DNA of 64,000 bases, taken from contig JAFCMP010000056.1 of assembly GCA_017506865.1 (NCBI GenBank), positions 1 through 64,000 on the forward strand, in the 5' to 3' direction. The notes below the pieces were generated by a model. It had not been told where the DNA came from and did not search any database. It saw only the letters and a list, made by a program, of their open reading frames with translations. Shown here in pieces: positions 22,901 to 34,663 of this stretch. Source of the DNA: Tribonema minus. Lineage: Eukaryota; Sar; Xanthophyceae; Tribonematales; Tribonemataceae. Position numbers and translations under genes: made by a program. The number at the start of each line of letters is the position of its first letter. Position 1 is the first letter of the stretch.

Positions 22901-25900
22901 CGCCGTTGCCTACCAGCCTGCCGACGCAGACGCCTACACGCCAGCCGACTCGACTGCCCTCAAGCCAGTCGACGCGAACACCCACATATCAGCCGACACA
23001 GACGCCGACAAGCCGGCCGACGCCGTTGCCCACAAGCCTGCCGACGCAAGTGCCAACAAGCCTGCCGACGCGAATGCTAACCAGCCTGCCGACGCACATG
23101 CCCACAAGCCTGCCAACCCAAATGCCCACAAGCCTGCCGACGCAAATGCCGACGAACCAGCCTACGCAAACGCCCACAAGCCTGCCGACGCAAATGCCGA
23201 CGAACCAGCCTACCAGCCAGCCGACATCTGAACCCACCTCTAGCCCGACGCATGCGCCTACGGCGCAACCGACTGGTAGGCCAACGGCAGAGCCCACTTC
23301 TGAGGCAAGTGATGATTATGGTTTCTGCTGTACTGGGGTGCACTTACCTGGCTGCATTGTGCGCCTGTCCGCTTTGAGCACAAGCGTTGTCGGTTTGTAT
23401 ACTGCAAGTACCAGTCGAGCCTGCGGTTGAGCGCTGAAACACACTAGGCTGTTGAACGCACCGCAAAGTACGTTTATGTACTAAGTTGTCCCATGGTTTC
23501 TGGACCTTGAACGTTTGATGAGTTCTGTTGCGGCGCCGAACAGCGCACAGCACATGTATAGCACAAAGTACATGTATAGCAAGGCGGTCCAGCTGCCGCA
23601 TTCGTCTGAGATATTCGATGAAGCATCACGGGTGCCAATCATATTTATAAAGTGTCAGCATCGAAGTATCAACACTTGTACTGTCGTGCGCAGACAATAC
23701 AGAAAGTTGGCAACCAGTCCGCGTGACATCATCCTAGTAGTACACCTCTGTGCGACACGTGTGCGGTGAATACAGAGAAAGCACACTTCATCGCTCTCTT
23801 GCGCAGCCCACCGCGAGTCCCACTTCAGAGCCAACCGCCGAGCCGACCTCCGAACCTACAGCCATGCCGACCTCTGAGCCTACGGCCAAGCCAACCGCAG
23901 CGCCTACTGCCACACCAACCGCAGAGCCGACAGCACTGCCCACCACCATGGTGAGTCTTTCTGTCAACTGAAGGCGGAACGCCATGCTCGATGCGTCGGC
24001 GCCATAGTGTAGGTACTTGGCATTTGCATCAGGTCCTTGATGATTCGCAGGGCTGCGGGTGTTTTGATGACGCAGGCGACGTGGGCGACCTAATCATCCG
24101 AGGAATGCCTCTGCTATGCACGCTCTGCGAAACTTGAGGTCATCATGTGATTGTCGCGCTGTGGCATGTGTTCACAGGCTTGGTGATCAGTACGATCATG
24201 CGCACCTCTGAGCATGTTGGACTCCTTTGCGAACCACACCAACCAGGTGACTACATGCGTTGCTGAATCTGAAGCTCACCTGAGCCATGAACATCAGCCA
24301 GTCTCATGTTTCTGACCCTCCTTTGTATGCAGCCCACTGCTGAGCCAACTGCTGAGCCCACCGCCGAGCCTACCGCGGAGCCCACTGCCGAGCCTACCTC
24401 AGCACCTACAGCCACACCAACTGCAGCACCCACCGCCATGCCGACCTCTGAGCCTACTGCCGAGCCTACTGCTCAGCCCACGCCAGAACCCACCGCCATG
24501 GTAAGAACTTGTGATGGATGCAAAGGTGGCATAAAATGCTATGCCTGATACGTCGGCAAGTGCGTCGCTATTTCGCACCACTTCCTCAGTCATCAATTAC
24601 CTGGTTTCTGCCGTATGCGTCAAAAAGCTGCACGGCCCATTTTTGTGCGCAAATCTGCAGTGCGTTGCTCATAGTGATGACGCCACTACTGTATTGTACC
24701 TGTGCCATTCTGGGCGCATAGAGCGCCTGCAACATGAGCCCGCTCTACGCACCCAGCAAATTTATCAAGAAGTCGCCTGCTGTTCAGCTTGTGTTCTGAA
24801 TTACCAATACATTCTTGCATGCCTCTCAGCACTTGACTCATACCCGCCGTTGCAACATGGATGCTGTATGACCTTGTCCTGCATAGCCTTGTGCCAGCCT
24901 GAGTCGAGCTGTTGTGCAACCGCAACTTGTCTCTCTGCGTACCACCTCAACAAGGTGATGCCTTCGAATTATGTGTGTTGTTTGTGTCCAAAGCTCACCT
25001 GAACTGCACCTGACACTCCAAATTCATCTGCCCCCTGCCATGTAATGCAGCCCACTGCTGAGCCAACCGCTGAGCCCACCGCTGAGCCTACCGCGGAGCC
25101 CACTGCTGAGCCTACATCAGCACCTACAGCCACACCAACTGCAGCGCCCACCGCTATGCCGACCTCTGAGCCTACCGCCGAGCCTCTGCTGAGCCCACGT
25201 CAGAACCCACCGCCATGGTGAGTTCAAGTGGTAGATAAAAAGGCGGCACAAGATGTCAAACGTGATGCGTCGGCGAGTGCATCGCTATTTTGCATCAGTT
25301 CCTCACTCTCATCAACCACCCATTTGGTAGTGCTCAAAGCTGCAGTGCACCATTCGGAATGGTCATAATGATGATGCCGCTGTTTACATGTACCGTTGTG
25401 GGGTTGTGGAGCACCTGCAACATGCGCCTGCTTCATGCGCCCAGCAAATTACCAAAAATCGCCTGCTGTTCAGCAAGTGCTCTGAGTCACCAATACATTC
25501 TGGCATGCCTCTCAGCGCGGGATTCCCACCCGCCGTTGCAACATAGATGCTGACTTTTCCTTACATGCCTCATGCCAGCCTGACTGGAGCCGCGGTGCAA
25601 CGGCGACTTGTCCCTCTGCGCATCACCTCAGCAAGTTGACACCTTCAAAGAATGTCTGTTGTTGTGTCCGAAGCTCAACTCAACTACACCTGACACTCTC
25701 ACTTCATCTGCCCCCTTCCATGTGATGCAGCCCACCGCTGAGCCAACATCGAAGCCAACTACTGCTGAACCTACTGCGATGCCGGCTTCAGAACCAACCG
25801 CCATGCCAACTTCAGAACCTACCGCTGAGCCCGCATCCCAACCCACTGCCGAGCCAACGGCAGCGCCGACTTCTGAGGTGCGCGATGTTGTGTGCCTACT

Positions 25901-28900
25901 TGCAGCCCTAACTTCTACTGCGAAGTAAGTTAAACCTGGCCCAGGGGGTCACTGCAAAGGCGTGTTTCCTGGCTTCACGTCGACCTTGTGCAACGCACTC
26001 AACCACGTTGTGTAACACAAAGCTGATGAAATGATGGTATTGCATCAATCTGAGGGGTGCGGCGTATATATCGTATCTGCACTTCTGACCACTGGCAGCA
26101 CACATGTGCATCCTGCCAGCAGTACGCCAGCACGCCATACACACAACAAACGTGGTATGGCATCCTGAATGAGCACATGAGCATGCTTGACCGACCAAAT
26201 TGAATATGCTAGCTTTCCGAGGTGAATACGCCCCCGAAAGAGGGAGGAAGGATGGACACACATAGCAAATGTCCCTGTGCGATGCCATCGGCAAGAGTTG
26301 TAGTTGCGTTGGCGCGTGAACTGGTGGTGCTTGTTCCGCATGATGCCAGCCGATGCCAGCCGCTGTGCGCAGTTTGGCAACACCAAAGTGGGCAATTTTT
26401 TCCGATTATTCTATTAGATTGGTGTGTTTCAAAGTGCCAAGATAGTTGCAAGTGTTTCAAAGTTTTGTGTACTTACCTTGCGTTAGGAAGACCTGGTGAT
26501 TTTGAGGTACTCCTTCCGCATCATGCTATAAGCGCAAAGCATGCACAGGGTGTGCTGCACTTGGGTCGTTTTCAAGATGTCAGGTGCCGGTATCCACTAG
26601 ACTTTGGCTGCATTGAGTGCACAGCTGCTAACGAGTGCACAGCTGCTAGGGCCTACACAGCAGCTGTACACTGCTGCACCGCACATGTGTCACGAGGAGC
26701 GCTGCGTCAAGCACTGGGCGGTCAGGGGCAGGGTCAGGGCTAACTCGTCTGCAATGGCATCGAATCTTGATGTCTTCTGGGCCGTGGTGTGAGCCCCTGC
26801 ATAGCGCGCTGAGTAACTGTTATAGGACAGCATGCTTTCAGTTCGTGCCAGGTCCTTTGGCCTGGATGATGCCCTCCGTTTTAATCGTGCGTACACTGCT
26901 ACGGTACCGTCGCGCAGAGGCTGCGGCCGGGCTGCGCAAGGAACAGCTCACACAGCAGGACACTTTCACATTTGCAGATGTGGTTGAAGTGCAGCACCAA
27001 TTGGCTTAAGCACTGCGAATCATGGATGCATCGCAAGTGCATGGTGTACAACGAGCGCATAGACATCAAAACCACTGTATTCATGTGCTTGGAGTGCGAA
27101 CCGGAAGCTATGCAGCAGGCAGGTGGTGCTGAGTGGTCAGGTGGTGCTGCGACCTTGCTGCGGATGCATGGCCTTCGGCTCACACTCCTAGCACGTGAAT
27201 ACGGCGGTCTGGATGTCTACGCGCTCGTTGTACACCACGCACTTGCGGTGCATCCACTTGTTGCAGTGCTTGGTGCTGCACTCCACCCACATCTCAGTGT
27301 CTTCGAATGTGAATGTGTGCTCTGTAAGCTGTTCCTTGCGCAACCCGACCGCAGCCTGTAAGCGACGCACAGGTAAGCGCATGCCACGCCTGGATGCTGC
27401 TGCTGCTGGTGCCGCTGCTGCTGCTGCAATTGCTCAAGACAAGCATTCAAGATAACCAGCGTGCTTCGCACCCAAAACATGCTTGCATTTTGTTGTGCAG
27501 CCTACTGCCCAGCCTACTTCTGAGCCCACTGCAACGCCTACTTCAACGCCGACATCTCAGCCCACTGCAGCGCCAACCACCGCCAATCCGACCCCGCAGG
27601 TTTGTCATGAACGATCAAAAGTAAGCACTGATGTGTATGAGAGCCATGTGGTCTACGCATGAGAATCCGCAGTCCTTGTAGGTAAGAGCTGCTCATGAAG
27701 ATCTAATAGCACTGAGTACCGGGGCGCTTGCTTGTTGCGTTGATCTCCAGCGCAGTGCTCATAGCGGCTGACTCCAAGTGCCGTTTTGCACTGCTCTGAT
27801 TTACCACAAGCGCTGCTGTACATGCATTCGAGAAAGCCCACTTGAACCAAGGCTCTCAGAAGCGTCAAACAGGTGTCACCATGGTGGCTGTAGCACACCT
27901 TCAGACAATAGTTACGATGGTGCGGAGTTTTTGGTTGCGTCAACCCATCGCCCAGGTGCTGCTGCCTGTTTGGCGCACGTGCCCTGCCTCATGTACATCA
28001 GCTCTCAACAGACTCTTTGTGCGGCAAAGCTCAACAGATTGCAATCGACAACGCCCTGCTTGCTCTGTTCATGCGCATATCACATAGAAGGATCATTTTC
28101 TGCTTCGGAGATGACGCGGTTGTGCTTTGAGGCTTTGAGCTCAGCAGCCATGCGCTTCGCTAGTCGAAGCAGCGCTTTGCCAGCGCAGCGCCAGCTTCGT
28201 GCGCAATCATCATCATCATGCGCAAGGTTATGGCCTGGGCTTGAGTCGTTTGTTTCAGCTGGCGCCGTGCCGTGGCACTGGCTGCAGTGCAAGCCGCTGG
28301 CTGTGGCGGCCCTGTTCTCTGCTAGACCCAGAGCGCACGACAAACGCGTTGCAGCACGTGCACTCAGCGCTTGATGAGGGCGAGGATGTCAGGACAGGGC
28401 TAGGATCTTCGGAATTATGGCTAGGGTGTTCGAACCCCGACCCTTACTGAAAGCTTGGCTGCATGTGGTGTGCATGTTGATTCGGAGAGTTTGTGCACAC
28501 CACAGAGCGCACACTTGTAGAATTGAATAGCATCTACTGCACGAGTACTCACACTGTGGATCGCTTCCCCCCGCTCTTCTTGCCTGTAGCCTACGTCCAC
28601 TCCTACAACTGCCAATCCCACAGCACAGGTACGATGCCACAGTTACACAAATGTTTGCACATAATCCTAACCCAAAGTGCCAAGCAGGCCAGCATGTGCA
28701 CTTAACACTCAATGAAGGGTTAGCAGTAGGGTGACCGTTCGTTCATGTTGGGTCATGCGTAGGGTTGTACTAGTGAATTGTGGGTGGTGAGCGCATGGGC
28801 TTGTCTCCATAGCGCAATGCATGCTTGTCAGTCAATGAAAAGTGTTCAGCAACAAATGCGGAGTGTACAGTCTCACGCGCATTGCCTCCTGCTGCTCTGC

Positions 28901-31900
28901 GCTCTTCCTGCCTGCAGCCCACTTCTGCCCCCACAACCGCTAATCCCACAGCACAGGTACGATGCCACAATCCGACGAACACTTGCACATAACCCTAACC
29001 GATAGTGTTAAGCAGGCTAGCAGCGCACTCAATACTCATTGAATGTTAGCATCAGGGTGAGCGTTGTCATTAGGGTTGTGCGTAGGGTTGCGCTACTGGT
29101 AGCCCAAGCCCTACCCCGTGCTTCAAGCTCACTTGTGGGTGGTGAGCGCATGAGCTTGTCTCCATGGCGCGATGCATGCTTGTCAGTCAACAAACAGTGT
29201 TCAGCTGCGAAATACAATCTCACTCTCCTTGTCCCCTGCTGCTTCGCTTTTCCTGCCTGCAGCCCACTGCTGCCCCCACCACCGCAAATCCCACAGCACA
29301 GGTACAGTGTCGCGGTCCCACCACCACTTGCGCATACTCCTATGATTGCACTTGTTTCCAGCAGTCCACCATGTGGCTTAGGCAACCAATGAGGATGAGC
29401 GTAAGAGTGACATTCATTTGCAAACTATGCTGACTGCAACCCAAGGCGGTGATCGGCATTGGTTTGTGTGCACTGCGCATTTACAACTTGTATCCAGCGA
29501 TCACTGAGTCACACTGCGCAGCGCATCCTCATGACCTGCTTTTCAGCATTTGGCATCTGTCTGATTCAGCTGCAGAGAACTCATGCTGCCGCTTGCTGCT
29601 TCTTGCTCTTCCTGCGTGCAGCCTACGTCCGCTCTTACTACTGCCAATCCCACAGCACAGGTATGACGCCACAGTACACATGTACACTCAGTTTCAAGTC
29701 AGTTTCACAAGTCTACTAGATTTCAGCAGTCCAGCTTGCGCACTCATCTCAATTGAGGTTGGCGTTAGGGTGCGCGGTAGTTCAAGGGTGGTGCATACGG
29801 GTGTGCCAAGCCAGATCCTCAACCCTCAGGCAACCTGGAACTTCAAGCGCGATCGCAGGCAATGAGCACATGGGATTGCCTGCATGACGCAAGACATGTT
29901 TCTTACATGGTAATTGATGTTTATGAGCCGCTGCGGCGTACAGTCTCACTAACCCTGCCCCCTGCTGCTCCCTGCGCTTCCTGCCCGCAGCCCACCTCTG
30001 CTCCCACGACGGCTACTCCAACAGCTCAGGTACGATGCCACCGTCCCATTAATAATGCTTGCACTTAATATATTAAACACCACTCTTCAAAATCCAGCAC
30101 GTGCATTGGCGCTCGATGTGGATTAGCGGTAGATTCAGAGTCATGCGGAGGGTCATGCTCAATTAAGCCCTAACCATGACATTGCCCTGTGCCTGTGTTT
30201 ACTGCGCCTATCGCTCTGTTACAGGCCGTTAGCACATTGGTATGTATGCACCACGCAACGTATTGCTTGTCAATTCATTAACACCAACCACTGCGGAGTG
30301 AAATCCCACTCAGTGAGCCACCCGCTGCTCCTCCCGCCGCCGCGGCCCTGCCTGCAGCCCACTTCCGCTCCTACGACTGCAAATCCCACAGCACAGGTAC
30401 CATAATTATGCTACGGTCTCACATCAACCTGTACTTCAGAAGTGCAACATTCTACTCCGAAGTATTACTTGTTATCAGCAGTCTAGCACTTACACTCAGC
30501 AATCATGAGGCTTACCATTAGGCTTATGTGCAGGCTGCACTAAATGCAACCCATGCCCAGAGCTAGATTGCAGGCGATGAGTGCAATCGATGTGTTGCAC
30601 CACATGATGTTCACTGGCAGTCCAGCAATCGCTGCGGAGTGCAGTCCCGCTCACATTGCGCTGGGCATTCTGGTCATCTTGTGGTCGACAACCACTGCAG
30701 GAGTGCTAACTCTGCTGTCCGCTGCTCCCCGCTTGTCCTGCCTACAGCCCACTTCCGCTCCCACTACTGCGACGCCCACAGCACAGGTACGAGGAGCCCA
30801 TACCACAATGGCAAGCGCCTTGTCCTAGGCCTGCCTGTTTAAGAACAATATCGCGCATGTGATGCGCCTAACCCCAGCTGCAACCTCAATTAGTCTTGCA
30901 AACGTATGCAAGCAACACTGATGAAGGCATGCACGAACAGGGTGCAGATTGATGGCAATGGCCGCCGCGGATCAGATGACACTGACCCTCAACCAGGACC
31001 AGACCCTAACACTAGGACATGAGGCGTCTAGCCGCGGCAGCAGAGCCGCCACCAGACACGGTATCAGCCCCACAAGCGCAGCGTTATTGACAGGTGGACT
31101 GCAAGTGCGGCTACACAGAGAGCGGACAGACCAGAGCACTCGTGTGAATCCACAGCAACATGAGGTCTGGAGGTCCATACAGCTAGTGCTGTGAGTGCCA
31201 TTGTCAGCTGTGTCGCGCTACCACCTTTATGGCCCGCCAAAGGGTCGCCCACGTCGGAAATGACGACTCAGCTAGAGCTCCATGACAAGACGCCAAGCCA
31301 GGTAGCAAGGCAGCAGGGAAGACGAGAGAGTCCGGCTGAAGGACCGTGCAAAGGAGCGAATATCGAGTGTAATGTCGAGGTCGTGAATAGAGCTGGCACG
31401 ATAGAGCCAGCTATGTAGTGGACAGTCCAAGCGACGAGTCTTATGCATGGCACGACCAGGTGCAACCTGCTCGTGCAACCTGCTCAAGTAAGAGCCAGCT
31501 AAGCCAGTCACGCCCCTACAGTTACATGTCTTTGCAGTTACACGACTCTGCAGAGAGCATGATATTCCGACAGCCCATAGGTGCTTGAAGTTGCACAGGG
31601 GAGTACATGCAGACTAGGCACAAGCCTATTGCTAATATGTATCGATGAGCTCGACTTATCTCAAAGCTTGAAGGCTGCAGCGGTAGATCTCACCGTCATG
31701 TCCACTTATGTTTTCTCAAATTGGCGCCGCAGCCTATTTCAGGGCCAACCCCGCAGCCATCAACCGCGCAGCCCACTCCCCAGCCAACGGTGTTCTGCCC
31801 TACGACCACGAATTCAACCACAGTGGTGAGTAGCAAGAGCACTTCAAATTGCGCCTCACACTGCTGTTATCACCATGTCACCGGTCTGCGTCGTTGAAAT

Positions 31901-32648
31901 TTGCCCTTTGTATGGTACTGACGGCGCGCAGGCAAGTGCTCATAGTGCATGCATATTCAGCGACTGCCGCTGGGGGCACGGTGCCTGTGCTTCTGCCAGT
32001 GAGGTGATCCCTGAGCACGCTGCGCTGCGTTCCCCCACCTGTGCACCGCCCGGCGCCTCCACTTCCAGACCGTTGCTTCAAGTTGAGGCTGCCATTGTGG
32101 TGCCTATGTGTGACCATGCATTGCCGTCGTGTTCACAGCCCTTTTAACAGGGCAGCTACTGAGTGCTCTTCATATGTCACATGATATGTGGCTCTGCGCG
32201 CTGTCTCGCTCTTGCGCTACATGAAGACCTGCACGGTCGTCCTTGCCGGCGTGACTTTCCCCGGCTCGTGCTACGTCAAGGACCAGCAGCCACTCAGCAA
32301 GGATCTGGTCGGCGCCGGGGTCGGCGACTGCACCAACTTCCTCCCCAACTGCAACCAGCTGTGCTACATCCTCAATGACTCACCCGGCCTCTGCGGCGAC
32401 AGCTCGTGCAGCAAGGGCGCCAAGTGCCGCTGGTATACCTCAAGACGACGGTGGGCGCGTCTTGCAAGTCGGGCGACCTCATTGGCGTCAACCCCGCCAC
32501 CACAGTCGACCAGGGCGGCGGCTGCCAGGAGAACAGGTGCAATGCCATCATCACGGCCAAGGACGCGGGCTGCTGCCCCACGAGCCCGTGCGCGCGTCGC
32601 ACCCTGCTGGCTGAGGTACTCGCGGACAAGGACGCCATCATGTGGTAA
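19995..32648 (+). CDS. Mucin-like gene 2: secreted PT-rich protein with Cys-rich ends (two frame breaks)
   Basis: Exons: 19995-20085, 21087-21246, 21967-22222, 22825-23304, 23807-23950, 24333-24500, 25051-25217, 25731-25877, 27501-27599, seven micro-exons (28590-30786), 31733-31825, 32227-32648. Exon 1 encodes a signal peptide (basic start, then ISCLLAALLWAP); its phase-1 end fits exon 2 exactly. Exons 2-3 form an N-terminal module with 12 Cys; from exon 4 every junction is phase 0. Exon 4 uses PTSLPTQ-type units; later ones PTAE/PTSE. The final exon is the 15-Cys module. Exon 25051-25217 has a 1-base deletion against its twin 24333-24500, and a TA insertion near 32434-32437 shifts the last domain. 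The gene is either broken, rescued by exon skipping, or affected by sequence errors. Further small exons in the long introns are possible. Confidence 0.75.
25878..27500. other. Long intron of gene 2 with inverted PHD-like fragments
   Basis: This 1.6-kb intron holds no further PT exon that I can see. Its 3' half carries an inverted repeat with zinc-finger-like coding remnants (see the separate entry). Confidence 0.6.
26917..27370. repeat. Inverted repeat of a PHD-finger-like coding fragment
   Basis: The plus strand from about 26920 to 27130 and the minus strand from about 27366 to 27150 encode diverged copies of the same peptide: GLRKEQLT, then a Cys/His series with HCNKWMHRKC-like spacing, then VYNER and a CxEC pair. 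The pattern W-x-H-x2-C followed by C-x2-C is that of the second half of a PHD finger. The minus copy has an in-frame TAG where the plus copy has TTG, and the plus copy has a frame disruption further 5'. Both are therefore relics, probably captured from another gene and inverted. A transcript would form a hairpin with arms near 200 bases. Confidence 0.6.
28590..30786 (+). repeat. Array of seven 39-nt micro-exons in gene 2
   Basis: Micro-exons at 28590-28628, 28918-28956, 29263-29301, 29622-29660, 29991-30029, 30358-30396 and 30748-30786 each encode 13 residues of the form PTSAPTTANPTAQ. Each has a pyrimidine-rich acceptor ending in AG and a donor starting GTA. The repeat unit of exon plus intron is 328-390 bp. 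The introns share diverged motifs, including ACCCTAAC-like bases. Confidence 0.85.
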
Positions 32649-34663
32649 TCAATTGGCTGCCCAACCCCCTCCGTTAGGGGGGGGCAACATGCGCGTGCCT
32701 GTGGTAACCGGTCGCAGTGCATAGATCGGGAATGCTAAAAGTGCTGCTGGCGTGCCTGCAGCTGACCGCGCCGCCGCGCAGCCCCCATCGAACCCTTGCC
32801 AAAGACTTCGTAGGCGCGGGCGGCGCTGCTGCCTCTCCTATAATGTGGGCACTCTGCGTGTTCGTATTTTGCACGTTCCTACTAAATTGCTGGGGCCTCC
32901 AGCTAGTGGCGGCTGCTGTCTTGTTGTTACAGGACCCAACTGTAGAATTTACTGTTCAAACATGAGACGCATACATCGTCGCCAGCTGAGGAGACACCTT
33001 CTTGTCAGGTGCGGTTTGAGTAGTTTCTGTTGCTTCTCGTCTGTTTTCCTTCCACTCCTCAAGTACAGTCACCGGTCAGCGTCATCAGAGTGGTTTGTGC
33101 GGGTACAGATGTAATGACCAATGTGCTGTTTCTTCAGTTCAACTATGTTCCTGTCCCTGTGCCATTGTTTTTCTCAGGTATGCCCCAATGCTGCAGCTAA
33201 TTAATGTCGCTGACACCATGTCCATGCATGTTACTGGGTCTGAAGCCACATGTGGCCATGTGCTCCAGCTTGCAAGAGATCGGCGCCTCAAGCCATTGCG
33301 CAAGACGCACACACACCTCTGCGCCTGCAGGCTCATCAATCGGCCAACGCAGCTGTACCGACTGCGCACAAGATTAAGTGAATCAGTTGATCATGACATG
33401 GGCCATACGTTTGAGCAGGGCAACACTGGCTGATTCTAGTGAATGTGCTGATGAGTTTGATGCCACCGTCATGATGAGGCTTGCCAGCAAAGTCTCGTCA
33501 CACCAATGCAGAAAAACTATGTGCGAATGCGCACATCTGGTAAATGTCAGTTTCTTGCATGTCACTGAGCACAAACTCAAAACAGTGCTCATTGTCCTGT
33601 GCTTTGCAGCCCGGGCGTACTTTGAATTACTTCATATCAGTAGTTCGTATCCAATTATCGCCGACTATGTGAGAAAGCTCAACTGATCTACCTATGTAAA
33701 ACATGCATGGTTGCTTTGGGAGGGTTTGATCATTTCAAACATGCAAAACATGCATGGTTGCTGTGGGAGGGTTTGATCATTTCAAAATGAAGCGTCAATA
33801 CACATCAGCCTCAAGATCAAGCAGAAACGCGCCTTCCTTCATATGTCAACCATCAACTTCGCGTTCCGAGCAAGTTCAGCGCAGCTGCTTCAAGACATCA
33901 ACTTCAACTCCAGTGGCCAAGGAATGCACATCTAGCACAGCTTCATGGCACACATGGGGGATGCGGGACGGGCGCATCGCATTGAACTCGAGCTGATCTG
34001 ATCATTGCCCCTGGAAAAATTCCTGAAGTACTGACAAGGGAACTGACTGTTAATGTCAATCACTTCTAGACCCTGCATATCGATGAAATCACGCCTTGAA
34101 ATGCCAGCAAGCGCAAGCACAGAAAGAGAACTCCGTGGCTGCTATATGTATACCGCCATATCGAATCAATTCCTCGTGACCCCAGCCGGCTCGCAATGTA
34201 CTGCTGTAGTGCACTCAAAAGGCCCCTCGAAAACAGGCACAAGCCTCCCTCCCCCCCACTGCTTGACTGCCTCTGGAGAAAGTGGTATGACATACTCCTA
34301 GTTGTCCTATGCTTCAGACTGCGGTGTAGTCTTCGGGTCCACGGGAGAGGGGGGAGGGGAGTGGGGCAATGTCCAGCGCAGTCACCAGCTACCTGTTTTC
34401 CCCCCTATCTTCATCAAATCTTCTTCGGCTGCAGGCCGGTTCTTTCTGTTGTTCTCAAGGTGCGGAAAGGCTGTGTGAAACTACTGCACAGTGCACTGGA
34501 AGTGAAACCTGATCCATTCCCATTGGCAAACACACGCGCCGTTCGAAATGCAGATCCCCCCTCCCCCCAAACCCCCCCCATTTGTAAAGTCAAACCGCTT
34601 GCTTGCTGAAACAATTTTGCACGCCCTTGTGCATCAGCGCTCAACACCAGCCGCAGCGCACTT
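32649..34663. other. Convergent intergenic region between gene 2 and the ABC gene
   Basis: No gene is seen. The first 430 bases hold the 3'-flank module described for 16217-19994. A 47-bp direct duplication lies at about 33696-33787. The rest is unremarkable. Confidence 0.6.

Noticed and set aside
26222..26743. 173-codon frame in the gene 2 intron
   Set aside because: No domain and no paralogue were recognised. It lies in a long intron and is of a length expected by chance at this base composition.
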